Assembly (NCBI GenBank): GCA_016867055.1
Contig: VGKN01000096.1
Span: 1 to 6,412 of the forward strand
Direction: 5' to 3'
From: Candidatus Omnitrophota bacterium
GTDB lineage: Bacteria; Omnitrophota; Koll11; VGKN01
Length of the DNA stretch: 6,412 nucleotides
Both the position numbers and the translations under genes were made by a program. Below are positions 1 through 6,381 of the stretch, in pieces (the stretch's first letter is position 1; every line of letters starts with the position of its first letter). The notes beneath the pieces were generated by a model, which saw only the letters and a list, made by a program, of their open reading frames with translations, ran no database searches and had not been told where the DNA came from.

Positions 1-1
1 C

Positions 2-358
2 TTGACCAAGGAGATTATAAAAAGGGCTTGCAGGGGAGCCTTAAAATTCAGCGCCTGTATAGTAGGTGTTCCAGTCAAAGATACCATAAAAGAGGTAGAA
101 TTAGGCTGTATTACAAGAACGCTTAAAAGGAATGCGTTGTGGCAGATACAGACGCCACAGGTGTTTAAAAAGGATTTAATCCTAAAAGCCTATAAGAGGT
201 TTTATCATAAAGACAATTTCAATGACGATGCTTCCTTGGTAGAAAAGCTAAATGTGAAGGTAAGGATAATAGTGGGGTCCTATTATAATATAAAGATAAC
301 CACGCCGGATGACCTGATACTTGCCCAAAAGATATATAAGATAATAAATGGCAAATAA
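2..358 (+). CDS. ispD: 2-C-methyl-D-erythritol 4-phosphate cytidylyltransferase, C-terminal part (5' end outside window)
   Basis: IspD couples CTP with MEP to give CDP-methylerythritol in the cytoplasmic MEP isoprenoid pathway. Only the last 118 residues are present. The reading frame is open to the left edge, so the TTG at the edge is an internal codon and not a start. The visible part matches the C-terminal half of the family: GVPVKDTIK, then RNALWQIQTPQVF (the Arg matches the substrate-binding Arg157 region of the E. coli enzyme), then DDASLVE, and NIKITTPDDL, whose Lys matches the conserved Lys213 region. The N-terminal CTP-binding glycine-rich loop lies outside the window. The length fits about half of a typical 220-235 residue protein. 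It is followed after 55 bp by ispF, the usual partner gene. I am confident of the family, but integrity of the missing half cannot be judged. Confidence 0.95.
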   Translation: MTKEIIKRACRGALKFSACIVGVPVKDTIKEVELGCITRTLKRNALWQIQTPQVFKKDLILKAYKRFYHKDNFNDDASLVEKLNVKVRIIVGSYYNIKITTPDDLILAQKIYKIINGK

Positions 359-367
359 CAAAGCACA

Positions 368-410
368 AAATCCAAAATATTTTGTCATTTGAATTTTGTC
401 ATTTGGATTT
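368..410. repeat. Intergenic repeat between ispD and ispF: direct repeats inside an inverted repeat
   Basis: A 13-bp unit, ATTTTGTCATTTG, occurs twice at 379-391 and 393-405, giving a 14-bp period. It is enclosed by a 9-bp inverted pair, AAATCCAAA at 368-376 and TTTGGATTT at 402-410. The 12-bp perfect palindrome CAAAATATTTTG lies at 373-384. The element fills nearly the whole gap and ends 3 bp before the ispF ATG. Its function is not evident. It looks like a dispersed intergenic repeat and not a terminator, since the stems are AT-rich and no T-tract follows. Confidence 0.75.
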
Positions 411-413
411 AGT

Positions 414-887
414 ATGAAAATCGGTATTGGCTACGATATACATAGACTAATAAGGAGCAGAAAACTTATTCTTGGCGGTGTAAAAATCCCTTCTGAAAAA
501 GGTTTGCTTGGCTATTCAGATGCGGATGTGTTAATCCATGCGATATGCGATGCTATCTTAGGCGCGGCGGGAGAACCGGATATAGGAGAAAATTTCCCTG
601 ATATAGAGCCTAAATATAAAGGGGTTTCAAGCTCCACCTTGTTAAAAGAGGTGAATAGGATTATCAAGAAAAAAGGCTACAGGATAAACAATATTGACAC
701 GACGGTAATACTGGAAAAACCAAGACTTTCTTTATTTAAAGATAGAATCAGAGAAAATCTTGCAGGGATTCTGGGTATTGGTGTAGCGTCTATTAATGTA
801 AAGGCTAAGACAAATGAAGGGTTTAACGGGATAGGGAGGAATAAGGCGATAGCGGCATATGCGGTAGCGAGTTTAAAAAAGTTATGA
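414..887 (+). CDS. ispF: 2-C-methyl-D-erythritol 2,4-cyclodiphosphate synthase
   Basis: IspF converts CDP-methylerythritol 2-phosphate to the 2,4-cyclodiphosphate with loss of CMP, two steps after IspD in the MEP pathway. The protein has 157 residues, the normal family length. It opens with MKIGIGYDIHRL, in which Asp8 and His10 are metal ligands. SDADVLIHAICDAILGAA follows at 35-52, with the third ligand His42, and AKTNEGFNGIGR at 131-142 carries Glu135. I chose the ATG at 414. The frame stays open upstream to a TTG at 396, but that stretch lies in the intergenic repeat and would add six unconserved residues. No clear Shine-Dalgarno precedes the ATG; GGAT at 405-408 is the best candidate. One oddity is Tyr34 where the E. 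coli enzyme has His34. The gene probably shares a transcript with ispD and cysE. Confidence 0.96.
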   Translation: MKIGIGYDIHRLIRSRKLILGGVKIPSEKGLLGYSDADVLIHAICDAILGAAGEPDIGENFPDIEPKYKGVSSSTLLKEVNRIIKKKGYRINNIDTTVILEKPRLSLFKDRIRENLAGILGIGVASINVKAKTNEGFNGIGRNKAIAAYAVASLKKL

Positions 888-919
888 GTGACGAGTTAAG
901 ATCTATAACCTCTAACGAA
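886..919. repeat. Short 7-bp-periodic imperfect repeat between ispF and cysE
   Basis: The 44-bp gap holds two loosely mirrored pairs of 7-bp units: GAGTGAC and GAGTTAA at 886-899, then TAACCTC and TAACGAA at 906-919. The first pair reads GAGTNA-like on the + strand and the second does so roughly on the - strand, around a central AGATCT at 899-904. It may be a decayed relative of the clearer GTAAC heptad array at 1639-1714. The match is imperfect, so this is a weak call. Confidence 0.35.
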
Positions 920-931
920 AGTATATAAAAT

Positions 932-1642
932 ATGGTAATACTTTATATCCTGTTAGTTCTACTAATACTGTTCATTATTAAAATAACACTGATCAGAATT
1001 ATCTTTAACAATGAGATAAATGCAGCACTGGAAAGAGACCCTGCGGCAACCTGCGCTTTAGAGATTATACTTACCTACTCAGGACTGCACGCTATTATCT
1101 TTCACAGAATGGCAAACACCCTTTATAGGTGGCGTATTCCGATACTGCCAAGGATGATATCACAGTTTGCAAGGCATTTGACAGGGATAGAGATACATCC
1201 TGGTGCAAAGATAGGGAAGGGTTTATTCATAGACCACGGGATGGGTGTAGTTATTGGCCAGACATCTGAAATCGGCGATAACGTTACTATATTTCAAGGG
1301 GTTACGCTTGGCGGTACAGGCAAGGAGAAGGGCAAACGTCATCCCACCCTGGGAAACAATGTGGTATTGGGAACGGGTGCAAAGGTGCTCGGTAATATAA
1401 GAGTAGGGAATAATGTGAATATAGGCGCAAATGCAGTTGTGATAAAAGATGTTCCGGATAACTCTACCGTGGTGGGAGTTCCAGGAAGGATCGCCAAAAA
1501 GGAAGGGAGAAAAATCACCGAGATAAGCCTTGATCATACAAACCTACCTGATCCCTTATCTCAGGCGCTTGAAAGGATACAGAAGGAAATTGAGTTGATA
1601 GAGTCAGAGTTAAAACACCAAAAGGAGAAAAAAGAGAAGTAA
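932..1642 (+). CDS. cysE: Serine O-acetyltransferase with N-terminal hydrophobic segment
   Basis: CysE transfers acetyl from acetyl-CoA to L-serine to make O-acetylserine, the precursor that cysteine synthase turns into cysteine. The 236-residue protein has the SAT signature DPAA at 36-39, a helical part with LTYSGLHA at 48-54, and a left-handed beta-helix of hexapeptide repeats from about 86 to 186. This includes [11 protein letters not shown], then [11 protein letters not shown] with catalytic-type Asp101/His102, then [15 protein letters not shown] at 124-138. It resembles the short Bacillus-type enzyme (EpsC/CysE) and not the long E. coli form. Residues 1-25 are almost wholly hydrophobic and look like a membrane anchor, which the soluble relatives I know lack. 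The ATG is firm: an in-frame TAA sits at 926-928 and no other ATG occurs before residue 60. There is no evident Shine-Dalgarno. The C-terminal 35 residues are charged and possibly helical. Two genes of cysteine use, cysE and cysS, are adjacent. Confidence 0.94.
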   Translation: MVILYILLVLLILFIIKITLIRIIFNNEINAALERDPAATCALEIILTYSGLHAIIFHRMANTLYRWRIPILPRMISQFARHLTGIEIHPGAKIGKGLFIDHGMGVVIGQTSEIGDNVTIFQGVTLGGTGKEKGKRHPTLGNNVVLGTGAKVLGNIRVGNNVNIGANAVVIKDVPDNSTVVGVPGRIAKKEGRKITEISLDHTNLPDPLSQALERIQKEIELIESELKHQKEKKEK

Positions 1643-1714
1643 CGCGTAACAGGTAACCAGTAGCGCGTAATCAAAATCTTTTTTACTCGTTACCCGTTAC
1701 GGATTACCGATTAC
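1639..1714. repeat. Inverted array of 7-bp GTAAC-type units between cysE and cysS
   Basis: Five head-to-tail heptads of the form GTAACNN run from 1639 to 1673: GTAACGC, GTAACAG, GTAACCA, GTAGCGC, GTAATCA. After 6 bp, five heptads in the opposite orientation fill 1680-1714. Read on the - strand these are GTAATCG, GTAATCC, GTAACGG, GTAACGA, GTAAAAA. As a result 1639-1662 and 1684-1707 can pair at 20 of 24 positions around a 21-nt loop. The array begins on the cysE stop codon (1640-1642) and ends 6 bp before the cysS ATG. A T6 run at 1679-1684 lies in and beside the loop and not after the stem, so a standard intrinsic terminator is unlikely. I see no T-box features. Confidence 0.85.
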
Positions 1715-1720
1715 TGTAAT

Positions 1721-3193
1721 ATGTCTATCAAAATCTATAATACACTAACGCGCAAGAAAGAAGAGTTTATCCCGATTACACCCGCAAAGGTAGGTATGTA
1801 TGTCTGCGGTGTCACAGTGTATGATGAATGCCATATTGGTCATGCAAGAAGTGCTATTGTGTTTGACATTATAAGGCGATATTTCAAATACAGAGGATAT
1901 GAGGTAAAATTCGTTAAGAATATAACGGACATAGACGATAAGATTATTGATAAGGCGCATCAATTTAATAAAATCCTTTCTAAGACAATGGCTCTTAAAG
2001 AACGCTGTCAATGGGTTGTGGATAAATTCTTGAAGTTTTATTATAAGGACATGAAAAATCTTGGCGTTGAAAAACCAGATATAGAACCAAGGGCTACGCA
2101 ACATATACCCGATATGATAAAACTAATAGAAAATTTGATAAAAAAGGGATACGCCTACAATACTAATGGAAATGTATATTTCTCTATAGGTAGGTTTAAG
2201 GACTATGGCAAGCTTTCAAATCAGAATATAGAGCGTATCTTAAGTGGGGTAAGGGTGGATTTGGAGGAAGATAAAAAAGACAAGCTTGATTTTGCACTCT
2301 GGAAATCCGCTAAGGATGATGAGCCTTATTGGGAAAGCCCATGGGGTAACGGCAGGCCTGGTTGGCATATAGAATGCTCTACTATGAGCATGAAATACTT
2401 AGGTGAAAATTTTGATATACACGGAGGGGGCATTGACCTTGTATTTCCCCATCATGAAAATGAAATAGCCCAATCTGAATCAGGCACGGGAAAAACCTTT
2501 GCAAATTACTGGCTGCATAACGGCTTGCTTTCTGTTAACGGCGAGAAGATGTCCAAGTCTTTGGGCAATTTTATTTCCGTGTCTGATATTATGGCGGATT
2601 ACACCCCTGAGGTTTTAAGGCTTTTTTTTATTTCAAGTCACTACGCAAGCCCGCAGGATTTTACGTATGAGAAAATGGATGAACAGAAGAAAGCGCTTGA
2701 GAGGTTTTATATATTATTTACCAAAATAGATTCCTATTTAGAGAAAGCAAATGTGAAAAGAGAGATAATGGAACGCATTCTTGACGATATAAAACAAAAA
2801 ATAGACTCTTTCAAAAATTCTTTTATAGACGCTATGGACGATGATTTTAATACTGCCTTGGCAAGCGGTTTTCTATTTGACCTTTTGACATTTACAAACA
2901 AGGTTCTTGATGATGGCACAATTGCACCTAAAGAGAAATATTACATTTTACGATATGCTAAAAAAGTGATTTTGGAACTTGGTTCTATATTTGGACTTTT
3001 TTCCAAGACAGCTACTATGACAAAAGAGGCTGAACTCGTCAAGGATTTGATAGGGTTTTTGATTGAACTGAGAGAAGGTGCAAGAAAAAATAAGGATTTT
3101 AAGACAGCCGATTTGATTAGGCAAAGGCTTTTAAAAATGGGATTTATTCTTGAGGATACCAAAGAGAATACAACCTTTAGAGATGTGAGATAA
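1721..3193 (+). CDS. cysS: Cysteinyl-tRNA synthetase
   Basis: This class I aminoacyl-tRNA synthetase charges tRNA(Cys) with cysteine in the cytoplasm. The 490-residue product has full family length. The catalytic Rossmann fold carries an exact HIGH motif at 38-41 and KMSKS at 276-280. The zinc site that discriminates cysteine is complete: Cys29 in YVCG, Cys219 in WHIECS, and His244 and Glu248 in PHHENE, with the same spacing as the E. coli ligands. The anticodon-recognition helical domain follows, and the C-terminus has the usual [20 protein letters not shown] pattern (456-475). The start is the ATG at 1721, giving [13 protein letters not shown], a standard N-terminus, but no Shine-Dalgarno is visible because the heptad repeat occupies the leader. 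It follows cysE, as in the Bacillus cluster, so cysteine supply and use are probably co-transcribed. Confidence 0.98.
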   Translation: MSIKIYNTLTRKKEEFIPITPAKVGMYVCGVTVYDECHIGHARSAIVFDIIRRYFKYRGYEVKFVKNITDIDDKIIDKAHQFNKILSKTMALKERCQWVVDKFLKFYYKDMKNLGVEKPDIEPRATQHIPDMIKLIENLIKKGYAYNTNGNVYFSIGRFKDYGKLSNQNIERILSGVRVDLEEDKKDKLDFALWKSAKDDEPYWESPWGNGRPGWHIECSTMSMKYLGENFDIHGGGIDLVFPHHENEIAQSESGTGKTFANYWLHNGLLSVNGEKMSKSLGNFISVSDIMADYTPEVLRLFFISSHYASPQDFTYEKMDEQKKALERFYILFTKIDSYLEKANVKREIMERILDDIKQKIDSFKNSFIDAMDDDFNTALASGFLFDLLTFTNKVLDDGTIAPKEKYYILRYAKKVILELGSIFGLFSKTATMTKEAELVKDLIGFLIELREGARKNKDFKTADLIRQRLLKMGFILEDTKENTTFRDVR

Positions 3194-3217
3194 GATAGGT
3201 TTTAGAGGGCTTATCTC
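3187..3217 (+). other. Small hairpin at the cysS stop codon
   Basis: GAGATAAG at 3187-3194 and CTTATCTC at 3210-3217 form a perfect 8-bp inverted repeat with a 15-nt loop. It overlaps the cysS stop codon at 3191-3193. No T-tract follows, so it is not a typical intrinsic terminator. It could protect or punctuate the transcript between cysS and the permease genes, or be accidental. Confidence 0.35.
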
Positions 3218-3247
3218 GTTGAAGATACAAATGGGCACTATTATCAA

Positions 3248-3254
3248 AGAGGGG
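3248..3254 (+). promoter_or_regulatory. Ribosome binding site of the first permease gene
   Basis: AGAGGGG at 3248-3254 lies 10 nt before the GTG start at 3265. It is purine-rich and is the only recognisable Shine-Dalgarno among the non-IS genes here. It supports the GTG choice, because no other start codon occurs between the upstream in-frame stop at 3220-3222 and 3265. Confidence 0.55.
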
Positions 3255-3264
3255 TTCTAACAGA

Positions 3265-4170
3265 GTGAAGGCACAGACAAAGGAATCTATATGGGCATAT
3301 GTTTTTCTTTCGCCAAATCTGTTAGGTTTTCTTATATTTACATTGTTTCCTGTAGCTGCTTCTTTTATATTGAGTTTCGTTGAATGGAATATGACCCCTC
3401 CTATAACCTCAGCACATTTTGTAGGACTAAAGAACTTTATCTCTCTTATGAAAGACCCGTACTTCTGGAAATATTTTGGAAATACGCTGTATCTTATGAT
3501 GGCAATACCTATAAGCATGATGGGGGCTTTAGCCATTGCAGTTCTGATGAACAGGAAATTGAAAGGCATAGTATTTTTTAGAACGATATATTTTTTACCC
3601 ACCATATCTTCCGGCGTTGCTATATGTTTGTTGTGGATGTGGATATTTAATACTGACTATGGACTCTTGAATATAATTATTGCCAGGATAGGAGAGTTTT
3701 TCGGGATGAAGCTCCGCGGTCCAAACTGGCTTACCTCAGAGATATGGGCAAAACCTGCCCTTATGATAATGGGTTTATGGACAAGTCTCGGTGGGTATAA
3801 TATGGTGCTTTATTTAGCTGCACTTCAGGGTATCTCTAAGGAGTTATATGAGGCAGCGGATATTGATGGAGCAAATGCTTGGCAAAAATTCTGGACTATA
3901 ACCTGGCCTATGATAAGCCCTACTACTTTTTTCATATTTATAATGAGCATAATAGGGGGGTTCCAGGGAGGTTTTATGGCAGCAAGGATTATGACAGGTG
4001 GGGGTCCTAATGGAGCAACAAAAACCCTGGAGTATTATATTTTTGATAAGCTGTATAGTTACCAGCACTTTGGATATGCCTCGGCTATTGCCTGGTTTCT
4101 GTTTGTAATAATTTTTATAGTTACTCTTATAAACTGGAGATACGGCGGGAAATTAGTGCATTATTATTAA
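3265..4170 (+). CDS. Sugar ABC transporter permease, MalF/UgpA-like (CUT1 family)
   Basis: This is one of two inner-membrane subunits of a binding-protein-dependent carbohydrate importer. The 301-residue protein has six predicted membrane segments at about 12-38, 70-95, 105-128, 163-188, 219-240 and 268-290. Between the fourth and fifth lies the EAA loop, EAADIDGANAWQKFW at 196-210 ending in PMISP, which docks onto the ATPase subunit. The N-terminus AYVFLSPNLLGFLIF and the GGGPNGATKTL stretch (245-255) are typical of the UgpA/MalF-like CUT1 group. It lacks the long extra periplasmic domain of E. coli MalF. It starts with GTG at 3265 behind an AGAGGGG. The substrate cannot be told from sequence; sugars, oligosaccharides or glycerol-3-phosphate are all possible. 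The second permease follows after 45 bp. No binding protein or ATPase gene is in the window. Confidence 0.93.
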   Translation: MKAQTKESIWAYVFLSPNLLGFLIFTLFPVAASFILSFVEWNMTPPITSAHFVGLKNFISLMKDPYFWKYFGNTLYLMMAIPISMMGALAIAVLMNRKLKGIVFFRTIYFLPTISSGVAICLLWMWIFNTDYGLLNIIIARIGEFFGMKLRGPNWLTSEIWAKPALMIMGLWTSLGGYNMVLYLAALQGISKELYEAADIDGANAWQKFWTITWPMISPTTFFIFIMSIIGGFQGGFMAARIMTGGGPNGATKTLEYYIFDKLYSYQHFGYASAIAWFLFVIIFIVTLINWRYGGKLVHYY

Positions 4171-4183
4171 GGTTGAACATAAG

Positions 4184-4204
4184 ATTGAGGACTGAGGTTA
4201 AGAT
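4184..4204. repeat. Short 7-bp-periodic stretch between the permease genes
   Basis: ATTGAGG at 4184-4190 is followed directly by ACTGAGG at 4191-4197, two near-identical heptads. TAAGAT also occurs twice, at 4180-4185 and 4199-4204. The stretch occupies most of the 45-bp gap. It may belong to the same class of heptad-built intergenic DNA as the cysE-cysS gap, but two units are weak evidence. Confidence 0.3.
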
Positions 4205-4215
4205 AGGCAAATAAG

Positions 4216-5115
4216 ATGTTTAATAAAGAAGAATTTAGGAAAAAGACAGGATATGAGGTTTTGGGAGATGTAGTTTCCTATCTCCTGCTTTCTATTGGTG
4301 CAGTTACAATGCTTATTCCCTTCATTTGGATGTTGAACACGTCTTTACAGGATGTAGGGATACTGCTAAAGGGTGGTTCTCTTATGAGTTTAATTCCAAA
4401 TCCCATAGCGTGGTGGAATTATATTGATGTATGGAAAAAGATACCCTTTGCAAGATTTTTCTTAAACAGCATATTTGTAGCTATTGTGGTAACATTTGGT
4501 CAGGTATTTACAAGTTCTTTAGCTGCTTATTCATTTAGCAGACTTAAATTTTATGGAAGGGATAAATTGTTCTTTGCCTACATTGCGACTATGATGATAC
4601 CAGGCGCTGTCACAATAATACCATTATTTATCTTACTCTCCGGTTATATTAAAATTACCTTGTTTGGCAGGGTGTTTGAATTATTAAAATGGATGGATAC
4701 CTATAAAGCCCTGACAGTTCCTGCTATGTTTAGCGCTTATGGAACATTTATGCTGAGACAATTTTTTATGACGCTTCCGTCTGATCTTGAAGATGCTGCA
4801 AAGATAGATGGGTGTAGTTTTTTTGGTATTTACTGGCGGATAATCTTACCCCTCTCCAAGCCTGCCCTGGCAACGCTTACCACCTTTACATTTATGGGCT
4901 CATGGGGTTCATTTATGTGGCCCCTTATCATAATAAATTCGGCAGAAAAATTTACCTTGCCTGTAGGGCTTGCCTATTTTCAGGGTTCTTATGGAACAGA
5001 GTGGGGCCTTCTTATGGCAGGTTCAGTAATTGTAACCCTGCCTATAATACTGATATTTGTTTTTAACCAGCGCTTCTTTGTAGAAGGTATAAAGCTTACA
5101 GGCATAAAGGGATAA
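4216..5115 (+). CDS. Sugar ABC transporter permease, MalG/UgpE-like (CUT1 family)
   Basis: This is the second membrane subunit, expected to form a heterodimer with the product of 3265-4170. The 299-residue protein has a first membrane segment at about 20-42, further ones at about 83-106, 118-142, 165-185, 212-240 and 265-285, and a good EAA loop, EDAAKIDGCSFFGIYWRIILP at 192-212. The C-terminus FVEGIKLTGIKG is the usual ending of MalG-type permeases. Relative to the common pattern, the region between the third and fourth membrane segments (about 143-160) looks roughly 12 residues longer, ahead of the conserved DTYKALTVP. The ATG at 4216 gives a normal N-terminus; only a weak AGG at 4205-4207 serves as ribosome site. 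Any gene that once followed it (binding protein, glycosidase) would be beyond the IS. Substrate unknown. Confidence 0.93.
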   Translation: MFNKEEFRKKTGYEVLGDVVSYLLLSIGAVTMLIPFIWMLNTSLQDVGILLKGGSLMSLIPNPIAWWNYIDVWKKIPFARFFLNSIFVAIVVTFGQVFTSSLAAYSFSRLKFYGRDKLFFAYIATMMIPGAVTIIPLFILLSGYIKITLFGRVFELLKWMDTYKALTVPAMFSAYGTFMLRQFFMTLPSDLEDAAKIDGCSFFGIYWRIILPLSKPALATLTTFTFMGSWGSFMWPLIIINSAEKFTLPVGLAYFQGSYGTEWGLLMAGSVIVTLPIILIFVFNQRFFVEGIKLTGIKG

Positions 5116-5119
5116 GATG

Positions 5120-5168
5120 AACCCCGTTAGAACCTTTCATTTTACTAAACATACGAAGTAACGGGGTT
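5120..5168. repeat. Long-loop inverted repeat AACCCCGTTA / TAACGGGGTT
   Basis: AACCCCGTTA at 5120-5129 and TAACGGGGTT at 5159-5168 are perfect 10-bp complements with a 29-nt loop, lying between the convergent permease and transposase genes. No T-tract follows on either strand. A second pair interleaves with it: CTAAACATAC at 5145-5154 and GTATGTTAG at 5174-5182, complementary apart from one extra A. The AACCCCGTTAGAA arm looks like a dispersed palindromic repeat I associate with candidate-phylum genomes; this is memory and not a search result. It might act as a bidirectional transcript end. Confidence 0.7.
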
Positions 5169-5186
5169 AAATAGTATGTTAGATCA

Positions 5187-5205
5187 TTGCTGTCCGCTAA
5201 AAATT
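5187..5205. repeat. Putative left terminal inverted repeat of the IS
   Basis: The 19 bp between 5187 and the transposase stop codon contain CTGTCCGCTAAAAATT. Position immediately outside the transposase 3' end and the CTGTCCG core suggest an IS terminus. The partner end is not in the window, so this stays tentative. Confidence 0.4.
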
Positions 5206-6366
5206 TCATAGGAAAGCATACTGAAATTCCTCACGTTTTAGCTTAGGTAATATCTTTTCTGATGCGTGAAGTAGATCTATAAGCGTGTAGCGAGAAAGCA
5301 AAGTTTCTTTAATAACCCTGTGCAGATAAAACAGCGAATATTTGTACTGAGTCTGATACTTGACATAGGCAAGCAGAAGATAATAGCACATAGCCACCCA
5401 GATTTGGGTTAAAACGGCATTTTTGGATGTGCCAAGGAAAGTTTTGATTTTAAGGTTCTGCTTAATCCACTTGAAGAATATCTCAATCTGCCACCGTGCC
5501 TTATAAATCTGGGCTATGGTAAGGCTACAAAGGCTAAAGTTGTTGGTCAAGAAGATTAGTGTTTTATCTGTTTCTTTGTCATAATAGCGTATCAGACGCA
5601 AGCTTCCAGGATAGTCTTTGCTTTGGTAATAGCCAGAAAGCCTGATAATTTCATCAGATAACACACCCTTTTTATTTGTCTGGTTATGCTGTCCGATAAC
5701 TTCATAGTTAAGGTTATCCTTAGCTCTGGTGACAAAATAGGATTTAGCCTCTTTTAGCCGACGGAACCAGCCAAAGTCAAGGTATCCTTTATCAAAGCAA
5801 TAGATGCTGTCCGAAAGAATGGCAAAATTTTTTTGTGCGACCTGTACTTCGTGTTGTTTGGCATCGGTTACTACTAAGAAGCTAGGGATTGAACCGGAAT
5901 GGTCAAATTGGTAATGAAGCTTAAGCGCGCCTTTGGCGGTTCTAAATTTTGCCCAAGGAAAAGCAGCAAGACATAAATCAATGATGGTGGCATCTAAAGT
6001 GTATAATGGGTTTTTGAATTTGAACTTGTGTTTCGGTGTAATATCCTTACATCGTTCAAGTAAACGATAGAACAAAGACTCAAAGATGTGATAACTCCTT
6101 GTTTTATTTGCATCAGCCAATGTTGAGCGTTTAATTGCCGGTAGGCCTAAATGATACAAACGTTCTGAATTGACCTTAAATGCCTGTTCTATGTCCCGTA
6201 GGCTGTCTTTTGCAGAAGCTTGGGCATAAAGCAATACTGTAAACTGATTCCAGCAGTCAAAGTGCTTGACATAGCGGTTGCCAGAAAGGTTATTTACTAC
6301 AGTCTCAAAACGATGTCTGGGTATAAGATGAAGCAATTCGTTCATAATTGTGGTATAATGTGCCAT
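5206..6366 (-). CDS. IS4-family transposase with DUF4372-type N-terminus
   Basis: This DDE transposase would catalyse excision and insertion of its IS. The 386-residue product has an N-terminal region of about 75 residues resembling DUF4372 (MNELLHLIPRHRF, then YAQASAKDSLRDIEQAF at 47-63), followed by an RNase-H-like DDE domain. The catalytic residues are visible: Asp125 in TLDAT, Asp192 in CFDKGYLD, and Glu295 in the IS4 signature Y-x2-R-x3-E-x6-K (Tyr288, Arg291, Glu295, Lys302). No frameshift or stop interrupts it, so it may be active. I chose the ATG at 6366, not the TTG at 6402, because GAGGAGG lies 8 nt before it; the TTG would add 12 residues that overlap this ribosome site. The stop is TGA at 5208-5206. 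DUF4372 points to the ISPepr1-like branch, with moderate certainty. Confidence 0.95.
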   Translation of the reverse strand: MAHYTTIMNELLHLIPRHRFETVVNNLSGNRYVKHFDCWNQFTVLLYAQASAKDSLRDIEQAFKVNSERLYHLGLPAIKRSTLADANKTRSYHIFESLFYRLLERCKDITPKHKFKFKNPLYTLDATIIDLCLAAFPWAKFRTAKGALKLHYQFDHSGSIPSFLVVTDAKQHEVQVAQKNFAILSDSIYCFDKGYLDFGWFRRLKEAKSYFVTRAKDNLNYEVIGQHNQTNKKGVLSDEIIRLSGYYQSKDYPGSLRLIRYYDKETDKTLIFLTNNFSLCSLTIAQIYKARWQIEIFFKWIKQNLKIKTFLGTSKNAVLTQIWVAMCYYLLLAYVKYQTQYKYSLFYLHRVIKETLLSRYTLIDLLHASEKILPKLKREEFQYAFL

Positions 6367-6374
6367 TGGGGATT

Positions 6375-6381
6375 CCTCCTC
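6375..6381 (-). promoter_or_regulatory. Strong ribosome binding site of the transposase
   Basis: On the - strand GAGGAGG reads from 6381 to 6375, 8 nt before the ATG at 6366. It is a near-ideal Shine-Dalgarno and decides the start over the upstream in-frame TTG. It is much stronger than those of the neighbouring chromosomal genes. Confidence 0.85.

Noticed and set aside
396..413. TTG at 396 as the ispF start
   Set aside because: The six extra residues fall in the intergenic repeat, and the family begins at the MKIGIGYD reached from the ATG at 414.
1223..1537. 104-codon ORF on the - strand inside cysE
   Set aside because: It is antisense to the conserved beta-helix region of cysE and has no recognisable protein features.
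1663..1720. T-box or intrinsic terminator in the cysS leader
   Set aside because: The gap is too short for a T-box, no T-box consensus is seen, and the T6 run is in the loop region and not after the stem.
3219..3244. Possible promoter TTGAAG / TATTAT before permease 1
   Set aside because: The spacing is only 14 bp, and such boxes occur by chance in AT-rich DNA.
3251..3261. GGGGTTCTAAC before permease 1 as a partner of GTTAGAACC at 5126-5134
   Set aside because: Only 9 bp match in inverse orientation almost 1.9 kb apart; chance or a decayed repeat copy is as likely.
3177..3605. 142-codon ORF on the - strand across the cysS end and permease 1
   Set aside because: It is antisense to conserved coding sequence, and its translation shows no known motif.
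5117..5161. A 14-codon ORF (MNPVRTFHFTKHTK) directly after the second permease stop codon
   Set aside because: It lies almost wholly in the inverted repeat at 5120-5168 and is the translation of a repeat arm. I take it as spurious.
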